Source: Undibacterium sp. (GTDB lineage: Bacteria; Pseudomonadota; Gammaproteobacteria; Burkholderiales; Burkholderiaceae_D). Taken from it: 64,000 nt of DNA. Below, in pieces: positions 18,661 through 28,213 of this stretch. A model generated the notes under the pieces. The model had not been told where the DNA came from. It saw nothing but the letters and a program-made list of their open reading frames with translations, and ran no database searches. Each line of letters opens with the position of its first letter. Position 1 is the first letter of the stretch. The DNA lies in the NCBI GenBank assembly GCA_030645915.1, contig JAUSNO010000017.1, forward strand, positions 186,001 through 250,000. The letters run 5' to 3'. A program made the translations under genes and the position numbers.

Positions 18661-20793
18661 TTATGCGGGCGCCATGGGCACAGGATATCCGACCCCATAG
18701 CCTTGCGCAAAATCCACGCCTATGTCGCGCAATATCGCCAGTATTTGCTCGTTTTCGACAAACTCGGCTATCGTCTCCAATCCCATGACGTGCCCGATAT
18801 TGTTAATTGCTGTCACCATGGCAACGTCAACAGTATCGGTCTCGATATCCTTCACAAAACATCCATCGATTTTTAAAAAATTCACCGGAAGATGCTTAAG
18901 ATAGGCAAACGACGACATGCCGCTGCCAAAGTCATCGAGGGCGAATTTACACCCCTTCTCTTTTAACGCGAGAATAAACGCCCGCGCATTTAACAGGTTG
19001 GCAATCGCCGCTGTTTCCGTAATCTCAAAACAGATGCTTTGCGCCGGCACACCTGATGTCGCCAATTGTTCGCAGATGAAGCGCAAGGCTTTTTCGTCGT
19101 TCAGGCTCCCGCCCGACAAATTGATGGAGAAAAGCGAGTTAGCCGCATGCGGTAGCCCTGCAATATGCGCAAACGCCGTGCGGATGACCCAACGGTCTAT
19201 CTCCGGCATCAGGCCATAGCGTTCTGCCGCCGGAATAAACGCCATGGGCGGCACAATTTTCCCATCTTCGTTGACCAGTCTGAGCAGCATTTCTACATGC
19301 TCATGATAGGGTTCGCTGCTATTGAGCGACACTATTTTTTGCACATAGAGCACCAGGCGATTCTGCTCCATGGCGCGGTAGATCCGCGTGTACCAGTCCA
19401 GCTCGCCATGACGCTTGTTCATGGCATTATCATCTGCCTGATACACGTGAATGCGGTTACGTCCCAGATCCTTGGCGGTGTAACAGGCAGAATCGGCGAT
19501 CCTGAGAATTTCAGTCAGGCCCTTGCGTTCCGATGCCTGGCCACCAAAGCTGACCAGACCGATACTGACGCTGATAGGGAAAGTCTTTTCGTCCCAGACA
19601 AAATGAAAATCGCCAATAATATTCCTGAGATTTTCTGCAATTTGCAGCGCGAAATAGGCCGGGCAAGTTTCAAGTAACACACCGAATTCATCACCGCCCA
19701 GACGTGCCAGCGTATCGTTGGCGCGCAATGTCAGCCGCAGTAATCCGGTAATCTGGCGCAACAGTTCATCGCCGGCGCTATGTCCGCAAGTGTCATTGAC
19801 GATCTTGAACTGATCCAGATCCAGATAAGCCAGCGCGTGCTGATGCCCGTGCAAGGTGGCGCTCTGAATCGCTTTTTCCAGGCGCCGCTCGAATTCACGG
19901 CGATTCACCAGATCAGTGAGCGCATCATGTGTGGCCTGATAGGTCATTTCGTCGGCCAGACGGCGCGCATCGCTGACATCATGAAACACCAATACTGCGC
20001 CGATAATCTGGTTGGCACGGTCACGCATGGGCGCAGCCGAATCTTCTATCGAGAACACGGTTCCCTGCCGGTTGATGAGGGCGCTATGGTGTGCCAGGCC
20101 GGTGATCTCGCCGGTGCGCAAGGTCACCTCTATCGGGGAAGGCGCGGTCTGCTGCGTCTCTTCGTTTATCAGCACCAATATTTTCGATATTGGCTGGCCA
20201 CAGGCTTCGGCCATGGTCCAGCCAGTTTTGACCTCGGCTACCGGATTAAGGTAGGTCACGTGACCAAGTTTGTCGGTAGTGATGACACCATCGCCGATGG
20301 AGTTCAAAGTCACCTCCAGGCGCTGCTTTTCTTCAAACAATTCGACCGCCCTGATTTCCAGTTCACGCTTGCCGACTTCCATCTTTGCATAGGCAACGGC
20401 GAGCAGATTCTCGCTGATTCTCAGGCGCGTTTCAACGCCATGTCGCTCCAATGCCATTTGTATGGTTGCATGTAGTTCACGTTCGGAAAATGGTTTCACC
20501 AGATAGCCGTAGGGCTTGGTCGCCTTGGCGCGCTGCAGCGTCTTTTCTTCGGAATAGGCAGTGAGATAAATCACCGGGACATCCAATTTTGCGGCGGTGT
20601 CGATACCGTCTATATCACCAGAAATATTAATATCCATCAGCACGATATCAGGGAACGTATCGTTCACCGCCTTGAGTGCCTGATCATGCGACGCCGCTAC
20701 CCGCGGCACGTCATAACCCAAACGAACCAGACGGCGCTGCAGATCGAGCGCCACGATACTCTCGTCTTCAACTATCAATACGCGTGAGGGCAT
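18661..20793 (-). CDS. REC-PAS-GGDEF-EAL c-di-GMP response regulator
   Basis: A 710-aa soluble regulator. The receiver has E9-D10, phospho-acceptor D54 and K100, so it should be phosphorylated. A coiled coil and PAS domain (about 155-275) lead to a GGDEF domain with intact GGDEF at 366-370 and an RxxD site (R357-D360). The EAL domain has the signature changed to EML (501-503), but ICFEITET, LDDFGSGMSS, LKIDG and AQGYG remain, so hydrolysis may persist. The ATG at 20793 has AAAGGTGA upstream and sits 4 bp after the stop of the histidine kinase gene, its probable partner. Confidence 0.92.
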   Translation of the reverse strand: MPSRVLIVEDESIVALDLQRRLVRLGYDVPRVAASHDQALKAVNDTFPDIVLMDINISGDIDGIDTAAKLDVPVIYLTAYSEEKTLQRAKATKPYGYLVKPFSERELHATIQMALERHGVETRLRISENLLAVAYAKMEVGKRELEIRAVELFEEKQRLEVTLNSIGDGVITTDKLGHVTYLNPVAEVKTGWTMAEACGQPISKILVLINEETQQTAPSPIEVTLRTGEITGLAHHSALINRQGTVFSIEDSAAPMRDRANQIIGAVLVFHDVSDARRLADEMTYQATHDALTDLVNRREFERRLEKAIQSATLHGHQHALAYLDLDQFKIVNDTCGHSAGDELLRQITGLLRLTLRANDTLARLGGDEFGVLLETCPAYFALQIAENLRNIIGDFHFVWDEKTFPISVSIGLVSFGGQASERKGLTEILRIADSACYTAKDLGRNRIHVYQADDNAMNKRHGELDWYTRIYRAMEQNRLVLYVQKIVSLNSSEPYHEHVEMLLRLVNEDGKIVPPMAFIPAAERYGLMPEIDRWVIRTAFAHIAGLPHAANSLFSINLSGGSLNDEKALRFICEQLATSGVPAQSICFEITETAAIANLLNARAFILALKEKGCKFALDDFGSGMSSFAYLKHLPVNFLKIDGCFVKDIETDTVDVAMVTAINNIGHVMGLETIAEFVENEQILAILRDIGVDFAQGYGVGYPVPMAPA

Positions 20794-20797
20794 TTTG

Positions 20798-22579
20798 TCA
20801 CCTTTTTTCGTGATCAATCAATGGAAACTCAAGGGAAAATTGAGTTGGTTGGCGACGTCGTATCGTTAATGTGCCGTCTAGCTGCTGCGATAGCAAACTC
20901 ACCAGACGCAGCCCCAGCGTTTCTATCTGGTCAATATCGAGATCGTCGGGAATACCTGCGCCGGTATCGCTGACCACTAACAGTACCCGGTTATTGTCCT
21001 GTTGCGACAAGCTCACGTTGATCTCGCCTTGCCCGCTATCTTGAAAAGCATGTTTCAATGCGTTGGTAACGAGCTCGTTAATCAGCAAGCCGCAAGGAAT
21101 AGCGGAATTGATCGGCAAATAAACCGATCCCGCATTAATTTTCAAGCTAATTTTCTCTGCATCAATGCCATAAGAATTGACCAGATTCGGTATCAACGCC
21201 TCTAGAAAATCAGCAAAGTCAACACGGGCAAAATTATTTGATTGATACAGTGTCTGATGGATCAACGCCATGGACTGAATGCGGTTCTGGCTATCCATCA
21301 GCATGCCCTTTACAGCGACATCGCTGATCAGTGACGATTGCAGACTCAACAGGCTATGCACCACCTGCAAATTATTTTTGACGCGATGATGAATCTCGCC
21401 CAGCAACAAATCTTTTTCTTTGAGCGCCTCTTGAATCCTTCCCTCTTTTTGCTTACGGTCAGAGATATCGACAATCGACGACAACACCAAGATGCCTTCG
21501 TCTGTTTCTATCGGATTGAGACCTATCTCTATCGGAAATTCACTACCGTCCTTGCGCCGGCCAAACAGATCGCGACCGGCACCCATCGGGCGTGATTGGG
21601 GATCGCCAAAAAACATATCGCGTTTTCCCGGGTGCGCATGGCGGAACCGCTCCGGCACCAGTATCTCTACCATCTGCCCCAGCATCTCGGCACGGGTATA
21701 GTCGAACAGAATCTCTGCCTGCGTGTTGACCATCTCTATCCTGCCCTGCGCGCTAATCATGACCATGGCGTTCGGGGCAGATTCCACTACCCGGCGAAAA
21801 CGTTCTTCCAGTCGCTTGCGTTCAGAGATATCGACAATCGAAGAGAGCACCATCATGCCGTCCTCGGTTTCAATCGGATTAAGGCCAATCTCAACCGGAA
21901 ATTCGCTGCCGTCCTTGCGTCGCCCAAACAGATCGCGCCCCGCGCCCATAGGACGCGACTGCGGGTTCCCCAGAAACATGCCCCGTTTTTCAGGATGCCC
22001 GTGCTGAAAACGTTCCGGTACCAATATTTCGACCATCTGCCCCAGCATTTCGCTACGCGCATAATTAAACAAGCGTTCCGCCTGGGCATTCACCATTTCG
22101 ATCCGGCCACGTGCATTAATCATGACCATGGCATTTGGCGCAGACTCCACCACCCGGCGAAACCGCTCTTCAAGGCGCTTTCGTTCTGTCATGTCCTTGA
22201 TTATCTTGCCGTAGCCGTGCAAGACGCCATTCTGGTCCGACAAGGCAGTAATGACGACATTTGCCCAGAATTCAGAGCCATCCTTGCGCCGTCGCCATCC
22301 TTCATCTTCAAAACGGCCGCCTAAAGCGGCGTGCTCAAGCTCAGCTTCCGGCACTTGATCTCTGATAGCGTCTTCGGTGTAAAAAATTGAAAAGTGCTGG
22401 CCCAGCACCTCTTCTTTGGAATAGCCCTTGATATGTGCGGCGCCCTTGTTCCAGCTGCACACCCTGCCCTGCAAATCAAGCATGAAGATCGCATAATCTC
22501 CTATGCCGTCCACCAGCAGACGGAACCGGCTGTTATCGGAGTCACCCAGTTCCCAGGCATTCGTCGTATCGTCGGCCAT
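20798..22579 (-). CDS. Triple-PAS sensor histidine kinase (HisKA_2 type)
   Basis: A soluble sensor kinase of about 593 aa with no membrane segment. PAS1 (about 20-130) has a PAC end (RRRKDGSEFW). PAS2 (about 134-253) and PAS3 (about 255-374) are near copies with a period of 121 residues. The dimerisation region has the HisKA_2 phospho-site EIHHRVKNNLQ (395-405), and a HATPase domain with NELVTNALKHAF, DTGAGIP and a GLRLV box follows. An ATG at 22636 would add 19 residues; neither start has a strong Shine-Dalgarno. The response regulator starts 4 bp after the stop, so the pair is probably co-expressed. Confidence 0.9.
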   Translation of the reverse strand: MADDTTNAWELGDSDNSRFRLLVDGIGDYAIFMLDLQGRVCSWNKGAAHIKGYSKEEVLGQHFSIFYTEDAIRDQVPEAELEHAALGGRFEDEGWRRRKDGSEFWANVVITALSDQNGVLHGYGKIIKDMTERKRLEERFRRVVESAPNAMVMINARGRIEMVNAQAERLFNYARSEMLGQMVEILVPERFQHGHPEKRGMFLGNPQSRPMGAGRDLFGRRKDGSEFPVEIGLNPIETEDGMMVLSSIVDISERKRLEERFRRVVESAPNAMVMISAQGRIEMVNTQAEILFDYTRAEMLGQMVEILVPERFRHAHPGKRDMFFGDPQSRPMGAGRDLFGRRKDGSEFPIEIGLNPIETDEGILVLSSIVDISDRKQKEGRIQEALKEKDLLLGEIHHRVKNNLQVVHSLLSLQSSLISDVAVKGMLMDSQNRIQSMALIHQTLYQSNNFARVDFADFLEALIPNLVNSYGIDAEKISLKINAGSVYLPINSAIPCGLLINELVTNALKHAFQDSGQGEINVSLSQQDNNRVLLVVSDTGAGIPDDLDIDQIETLGLRLVSLLSQQLDGTLTIRRRQPTQFSLEFPLIDHEKR

Positions 22580-22836
22580 GTTGTCGACCCCAAAAGAGTT
22601 GATATTTATTCTAGCATTGAACTTGATCACTTGCATTGAGCAAATTTTTGTCCACGTGAGTAAATTTTCCCTGCGTTTCTGTATTGATTAGATTGTTTAT
22701 TATCGTAAATAAAGGAGTTCAGGCGCTGATGTGGCCGCACCTGTGTGAGTTGGATTGAACATCGTCAAATGCAGGAAATTGATCTCAGGCGAACGCCCGA
22801 GATCTTAGAATTTAGTCGAAAAATACGCCTGAATCG

Positions 22837-23964
22837 TCAGACCAATTCAGCGATTTTTACACTATCGAGAACGTCTACACTGTTCATCGTCGCGGTTGTC
22901 GCATTAGCGCCCGCGATAAAACCAAACAGATTCTTAGGATTGCTCATCACCGGAATCAGCGACATGCTCTCGCCCATATTCAATTCCAGCGCCACATCGC
23001 GCATGAAACGCAAGGCAGAATAATCTTCCAGCGCAAAACCGACTGAATCAAATACCGTCACCTGCGCGTCTGAAGTGCGGCCTTCTGCGCTGCCCTTCAA
23101 CACCTGCCACAACTCGGTCACTTCAAAGTCAGCAGGCATCTGCTGCATGTCGCCTTCTATGCGCGATTGCGGTTCAAATTCACAGAACACCTTACCGTTT
23201 TTCAATACATCGCCATGCAGTTCTGTCTTGCCCGGGCAATCGCCGCCTACGCCGTTAATGTGCATGCCCGGCTCTATCATGTCCTGCGTAATGATGGTGG
23301 CATTGGTCTTGTCAGCAGTAACGGTGGTGATGATATCGCAGCCCTTTACCGCTTCGCGGGTGCTATTGAAGCGTTTGCACTTCAGGCCCATGCGCGTCAG
23401 GTTAGCGACCAATTTATCGGTCGCCGCCGGGTCAATGTCATACAGGTGGAACATGTCGATGCCGAGCAGGTAATGGAAACCCAATGCCTGGAATTCGCTC
23501 TGCGCGCCATTGCCTATCAGTGCCATGGTCTTGCTGTTGGGGCGGGCCAGCGCGCGCGCCGCAACGGCAGAAGTGGCGGCGGTACGGATAGCCGTGGTCA
23601 GGGTCAGTTCGCTCAACAGTTCAGGGATGCCGGTAGCGACATCGGCGAGCACGCCAAACGCCATCACGGTAGGCAGATTGTAGCGATGATTATTCGGGTG
23701 ACCGTTAACATACTTGAAGGCATACGTCGTCTCATCGGAGATAGGCATCAGCTCGATCACGCCATCGTGCGAGTGGTTGGCCACGCGAGCGCTTTTATCA
23801 AAATCATTCCAGCGTAAAAAATCTTGCTGGATATACGAAGCGACGCCGCTAAGGCAAGCGGCAATACCTTTCTTCTGGATGATTTCGGCAACGCGCTCGG
23901 CGCTCAGATATTGCGTATTTACCTGTTTGGCGGCGTGTTTTTGCGTGTTAGTGTGATTCGACAT
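22837..23964 (-). CDS. Ornithine cyclodeaminase
   Basis: A 375-aa member of the ornithine cyclodeaminase/mu-crystallin family, which converts L-ornithine to L-proline and ammonia with bound NAD+. The Rossmann segment MALIGNGAQSEFQALGF, the KYVNGHP substrate region and DITTVTADK-like sequence (IITTVTADKTNA) are present, and the length fits the long Ocd form. It is divergent from an Lrp-family regulator, the usual arrangement for amino-acid catabolic genes under local control (inference). Confidence 0.9.
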   Translation of the reverse strand: MSNHTNTQKHAAKQVNTQYLSAERVAEIIQKKGIAACLSGVASYIQQDFLRWNDFDKSARVANHSHDGVIELMPISDETTYAFKYVNGHPNNHRYNLPTVMAFGVLADVATGIPELLSELTLTTAIRTAATSAVAARALARPNSKTMALIGNGAQSEFQALGFHYLLGIDMFHLYDIDPAATDKLVANLTRMGLKCKRFNSTREAVKGCDIITTVTADKTNATIITQDMIEPGMHINGVGGDCPGKTELHGDVLKNGKVFCEFEPQSRIEGDMQQMPADFEVTELWQVLKGSAEGRTSDAQVTVFDSVGFALEDYSALRFMRDVALELNMGESMSLIPVMSNPKNLFGFIAGANATTATMNSVDVLDSVKIAELV

Positions 23965-24093
23965 GGCTGTCTCCGTTCTTTATAGTTTGTACTAAGTTCG
24001 AATTAGATGCGTTCGATAAGGCAGCATCTTGCCGGAACTCAGTGTCAAACAGAATCAGCAATTTTGTATCTATTTCGCTATAAATTTAGCATA

Positions 24094-24546
24094 ATGGCAG
24101 ATCAAATTGACGAAATGCACAATATGGATGCTCTAGATCAACAACTTATCGGCCTGTTGCGCAACAATGCGAGGCTCAGTGTTGCCACCCTGGCACACAA
24201 GCTCAAGGTCTCGCGCGGCACCATCACCAACCGCATCACAAGACTGGAAGACAACGGCATCATCGTCGGCTATACCGTGCGCCTGCGGCCGGATGCGCAA
24301 CCGAACGAGATCCGTGCATGGATGAGCATTGCGGTGGAAGGCAACGAAACCCGCGCCGTCATTGCCAGTCTTTTAGGTGAGCCAGGCGTAGCGGAAATTC
24401 ACGACACCAATGGCCGCTGGGACTTGATGGCCAGCCTGCGCGCCTCAAATTTATCGGAGCTGTCTGCGGTGCTGGAAAGGGTGCGCCTGATACGCGGCAT
24501 CCAGAGTACCGAGACGAGCATTCATCTGGCCAGCTATCGGGTTTAG
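24094..24546 (+). CDS. Lrp/AsnC family transcriptional regulator
   Basis: About 150 aa from the ATG at 24094. The N-terminal helix-turn-helix is DALDQQLIGLLRNNARLS with VSRGTITNRITRLE, and the C-terminal half is the RAM ligand-binding domain. Other in-frame ATGs (24115, 24124) are possible because no clear ribosome binding site is visible. Its divergent position to ornithine cyclodeaminase suggests it controls that gene, perhaps in response to arginine, ornithine or proline (inference). Confidence 0.87.
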   Translation: MADQIDEMHNMDALDQQLIGLLRNNARLSVATLAHKLKVSRGTITNRITRLEDNGIIVGYTVRLRPDAQPNEIRAWMSIAVEGNETRAVIASLLGEPGVAEIHDTNGRWDLMASLRASNLSELSAVLERVRLIRGIQSTETSIHLASYRV

Positions 24547-24660
24547 CAAACGACTTGAGCAGTGTCCTATGTATTTTTTACAGAGTCAGGTCGGCATTTG
24601 ATTAGAAGCCTGTCGAAAGCAACTAATTGCCATATCCAGGCTTGCGCGAATGGCTGCGCC

Positions 24661-25035
24661 TCATCTTGCTGCGCATGCGCCAATCTGGCTCTTCATCTCC
24701 ACGAGGATCACGTGGGTCGGTGTCTCTCCATTATTTTTCCCGATGTGCGTTTGCTTATCTGACCACATGACATCACCTGCTTTGAACTGGCGCTGCAAGA
24801 CCTTGCCGTCGGGCAGAATGATAGCGCGCTTGAAGTCGGATAGCGTATAGAGAACGAAGGCCGGGTGCTGGTGCTGCGTGGTTTGATCGCCGGGAAGATC
24901 CTTGTAGTCCAGCACCCGAACGCAGTCATTCTCGAAGATCATCTTGTACTTGTCGCCATCCGTTTGAACCGGGTCCTGGGCATGCGCACTAAAAGACCAT
25001 ATCGCTGCGCTTGCGATGAATAAGATGCGAAGCAT
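24661..25035 (-). CDS. Exported cupin-fold small protein
   Basis: A 124-aa protein. Its signal peptide MLRILFIASAAIWSFSAHA is followed by a compact cupin-like domain with QHQHPAFVLYTLSD (metal-binding histidine pattern) and a KAGDVMWSDKQTH second motif. A GGGGG ribosome site precedes the ATG at 25035; the longer open frame overlaps the upstream gene. It is probably periplasmic. The substrate or ligand is unknown. It reads in the same direction as the DUF4139 gene 98 bp upstream. Confidence 0.7.
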   Translation of the reverse strand: MLRILFIASAAIWSFSAHAQDPVQTDGDKYKMIFENDCVRVLDYKDLPGDQTTQHQHPAFVLYTLSDFKRAIILPDGKVLQRQFKAGDVMWSDKQTHIGKNNGETPTHVILVEMKSQIGACAAR

Positions 25036-25133
25036 TGCGCCCCCTTCTTGATAGTGAACAGTGAATACTATTTTGAACAGAAACCTACAACGCCAAGCAT
25101 CTACCTCCTTCGCGATGAATGACATGCGAAAAA

Positions 25134-26576
25134 TCAATACCGCACCAAGGCCCGGTAAGTCAGCACAGTCTTGCCCTCTGCCGGCACGGTCACGTTCCAC
25201 ACCGCCGTATTGCTGGCACCCTTGACATGCGGATGGCTTGCGCTCATGACACTCCAGTCGCCCGGCATAGGTTCTTGCACTTTGACGGTAACGGCTTCTT
25301 TCTTGGCGTTTTTCAGGACGATTTCGTAAGCGCTTTCAAAGACGTAATTGTATTTACTGGTACCAGCCACTTTCTTGAAATCGGTTTGCTTCTTATCGGC
25401 AGTGACATCGAAGGCATCGCCCAGCTTGAGGCGTACTTTCTCATTTTTTGGAGTGTGATCAATATTGTCTTCGCCAACAAACTGGGCGTTGCCCGCCGCA
25501 TCTTTTTTATATACGCGGATAATCCCTTTGGGCAGCGGCATACCCAGGTGTGAACTCTCTTTATTCTCCAGCTCGATGAAGACACCGATTTTAAGTTTTT
25601 GCCCCAGATCACCGTAGCTGCTTTGGTAGTAATAGTCATTCCCCTTGAGTAAAAACTCCTTGCGTGCCGGCACGTTGGCAGCCGATAACAAAGCGACTTG
25701 TTTGGTTTGATTCTCGGCGATAGTCGTTGGTCTATCCAATGTGTACAGGTGGTATTCGAACAGCGACTCTTCTGACATTTTCGCGGCAGCCGGCGCGGCC
25801 ATTGTCAATGCCTCTGACCTGACTCTGCTCCCCGTCACGTTAACGCGTTGCACCTGATTCACATCGCCCGCCACCAGCTGCAATCTGGCGTTGCGATAAC
25901 TGGCGCCGCTGGTATTGTTCAGCGTGACCCAGCCCGACATGTCGAGCTTGTCGTCAGCCGCGTTGAGCTCCACCACGTAATCAGCTTTCCAGCCCAGGCC
26001 ACCCGTCAGGTAACTGAGCTCTACATTTTGTGCCGCCGCGCCGCTGTTGTTGAGCGACATGACCAGGGTAGGACGGTCGCGCAAATTGGCGGGCAATTCA
26101 CCATACACGATACGGCCGGGAATGCCGGTTTCTATGCGTTCACCTATCTTGAAGACCGTGCCGTTTTGGGCCGACAAGACTTGCGCTTCTTCGCGCGTTT
26201 CGACGCCGGTGGCAGGGTTCATCCTGATGATGCCTACCGTCTTGCCGACATATTTTTCCAGCAATTTTTGCGGCGTGAGCAGATCGAAATCAAAATTCTG
26301 CTCGATCACGGCGAGGCTGCCGGGAGCGCTGACGCTGCGCAGCAAGGCCGTTTCCGGCCGCATCTGCGCACTGACATCACGGAAAGCCAGCGCCACTTGT
26401 CCGCCAGGCAGTTTCAGTTTGCGCTGGTCTTTGACCAGCGCCAGATTATTGTTGTAAATGGTGACGGCAACTTCTTGCTGATCGTTCAGCGTGCTGCGCT
26501 GTTCCACATTATCGGCAAGGGAAAACGTCGAAACCAGCAATAGCGTGAGCGCGGAAAGTGGGGGAAGTTTTTGCAT
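25134..26576 (-). CDS. DUF4139 domain-containing exported protein
   Basis: A 480-aa protein with a signal peptide (about 1-22) from the ATG at 26576, which has a good AGGAAA site. The N-terminal VTIYNNNLALVKDQRKLKL start and the later beta-rich domain with LKIGVFIELENKESSHLG and GIIRVYKKDAAGN match DUF4139 proteins related to the MuiA group. Such proteins are found in the cell envelope and have no established reaction. The end of the protein is a long beta region (TVKVQEPMPGDWSVMSASHP). Confidence 0.82.
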   Translation of the reverse strand: MQKLPPLSALTLLLVSTFSLADNVEQRSTLNDQQEVAVTIYNNNLALVKDQRKLKLPGGQVALAFRDVSAQMRPETALLRSVSAPGSLAVIEQNFDFDLLTPQKLLEKYVGKTVGIIRMNPATGVETREEAQVLSAQNGTVFKIGERIETGIPGRIVYGELPANLRDRPTLVMSLNNSGAAAQNVELSYLTGGLGWKADYVVELNAADDKLDMSGWVTLNNTSGASYRNARLQLVAGDVNQVQRVNVTGSRVRSEALTMAAPAAAKMSEESLFEYHLYTLDRPTTIAENQTKQVALLSAANVPARKEFLLKGNDYYYQSSYGDLGQKLKIGVFIELENKESSHLGMPLPKGIIRVYKKDAAGNAQFVGEDNIDHTPKNEKVRLKLGDAFDVTADKKQTDFKKVAGTSKYNYVFESAYEIVLKNAKKEAVTVKVQEPMPGDWSVMSASHPHVKGASNTAVWNVTVPAEGKTVLTYRALVRY

Positions 26577-26896
26577 AAGATTTCCTGAAAAGTGAAGCGA
26601 TCTGAAAAGACATTCATATTCAATGACTAACACCCTGAGGCTAGCAGTGAAATTGATTTTCTGCAAATGCATGATTGATTTCCAAATGTAAAGTGTGTTG
26701 CAAATAGCCGGACTGGCTGGGGCGGCTAATAAGTTATGCGGACACTTCCCTCATAGCAAATGGTGCAACAGTTTCTGACCGGCCAAAAATTGACAATTCG
26801 CAAGTCCACCTCAAGCTGCTACGGCAAAAATACACTCAACCGGATCTGCTACCCCGGGGTTTTTTGTTCAATCGCAAGTCAACTGGAGTAGGTAAC
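26577..26896. other. Divergent intergenic region
   Basis: This 320-bp spacer lies between the minus-strand DUF4139 gene and the plus-strand HAF-repeat gene. It holds no gene. A CCCCGGGG palindrome followed by six T (26852-26865) is present but has no loop, so it is not a standard terminator. Confidence 0.35.
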
Positions 26897-28075
26897 ATGC
26901 GCAACGCCTCGCCCTTCGCCGTCACCCATACAAGCATCGCCGGCACCTCATCGACAACCGGGCGCCACATGGGATGGCGCAAACCGTTGAGCATGCTGAT
27001 GCTGTCCTTGCTGGCCGCATTCACCACGCCCGGATACGCCATCAGTCTGAATTGGTCGATTACCGACATTGGGAAACTCAGCGGTTCCTATGGCAGCCTG
27101 GCGACCAGCATTAACAATGCTGGCGCAGTGGCCGGTTATAGCGGCTTTGACGACGACAGCAGCAAGGCCTTCATCTACCAGAGCGGCGCGCTCACCAATC
27201 TGGGCACCCTGGGTGGCTTTTCAAGCGTGGCCAATGGCTTCAACAATGCAGGACAGGTAGTGGGCGGGAGCGACCTCGGGCTCATCAGCCATGCGTTCAA
27301 GTACAGCGGCGGCGCCATGACCGACCTTGGTACACTCGGCGGTTTTTTCAGCGTAGCGCACGCCATTAACAATCTTGGCCAAACCGTGGGGAACAGCACG
27401 CTGGCCGATGGCAGCGTGCGCGCATTCATCCACACCGATGGCGGCGGCATGATCGATCTCGGCTTGCCAGGCGGAGATAGCTCGGCCTGGGGAATCAACG
27501 ATGCCGGACAGATAACCGGCGTTTACCATCCGCCGGGCGACACCGGTGCGCGTGCCTTCCTGTATAGCAACGGCAACGTAACGGACCTCGGTACACTCGG
27601 GGGACAATATATTCATGCGGCAGACATCAATGTGGCCGGACATGTGATCGGGCAAAGTTCCGTTAGCGGTGATGCCGGCTATCACGCTTTCCGTTTCAGC
27701 AACGGCAGCATGAGCGACCTTGGCACGCTTGGCGGCCAATACAGCGGCGCCTCCGGGATTAACGCCAGAGGCCAGATAGTGGGCGGCAGTTACACCAGCG
27801 ACAACCTGGGCTACCACGCCTTCATTTATGAGGGCAGCATGATTGACCTCAACGCAATCTCGTCGATACACAGCTCCGGCTGGACGCTCGATTACGCATC
27901 CGATATCAACGACGCGGGGCAGATCATCGGCCAGGGGTTTTTCAATGGTGAGCGCCGCGCTTTTCTCCTGACACCGGTTCCGGAGCCGGCAAGCTACGCC
28001 ATGCTGCTGGCCGGCTTAGGCATACTTGGATTCATGCGACGCGGGCGCGTCAATCCGGGCGTACCACAAAGTTAA
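26897..28075 (+). CDS. HAF-repeat PEP-CTERM surface protein
   Basis: A 392-aa exported protein. After a long basic N-terminus and signal (about 30-48), the body is a series of HAF-type repeats of about 45 aa. The motif DLGTLGG recurs with INNAGQ-like spacers, visible as LGTLGGFSS, LGTLGGFFS, LGLPGGDSS, LGTLGGQYI and LGTLGGQYS. HAF repeats probably fold as a beta-propeller. The C-terminus has the sorting tail VPEPASYAMLLAGLGILGF and a basic end. GGAGTAGG precedes the ATG. It is the second PEP-CTERM protein of the window. A palindromic repeat follows the gene. Confidence 0.85.
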   Translation: MRNASPFAVTHTSIAGTSSTTGRHMGWRKPLSMLMLSLLAAFTTPGYAISLNWSITDIGKLSGSYGSLATSINNAGAVAGYSGFDDDSSKAFIYQSGALTNLGTLGGFSSVANGFNNAGQVVGGSDLGLISHAFKYSGGAMTDLGTLGGFFSVAHAINNLGQTVGNSTLADGSVRAFIHTDGGGMIDLGLPGGDSSAWGINDAGQITGVYHPPGDTGARAFLYSNGNVTDLGTLGGQYIHAADINVAGHVIGQSSVSGDAGYHAFRFSNGSMSDLGTLGGQYSGASGINARGQIVGGSYTSDNLGYHAFIYEGSMIDLNAISSIHSSGWTLDYASDINDAGQIIGQGFFNGERRAFLLTPVPEPASYAMLLAGLGILGFMRRGRVNPGVPQS

Positions 28076-28080
28076 CACGA

Positions 28081-28163
28081 GGCACGGCCAACACGCACTA
28101 TCCATGCGGGTTTCCAGCATGCCTGGCCTGCAAGGCGCATGGATAGTGCGTGCCGGGCCTGCC
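28081..28163. repeat. Dispersed palindromic element, copy B
   Basis: The central arms are CACGCACTATCCATGCG and CGCATGGATAGTGCGTG, perfectly complementary over 17 bp. The outer arms GGCACGGCC and GGGCCTGCC pair partly, and a TGTTTTT follows. It lies between convergent genes. Confidence 0.85.
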
Positions 28164-28213
28164 TGTTTTTACTATTTCTATAAAATTTGCCATACCCAGC
28201 TGGAATGCCGGGC

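Noticed and set aside
22755-22768. TTGAACATCGTCAA, an FNR-like site upstream of the histidine kinase
   Set aside because: It fits TTGA-N6-TCAA, but the inner bases do not match well and no -10 box stands at the right distance; probably chance.
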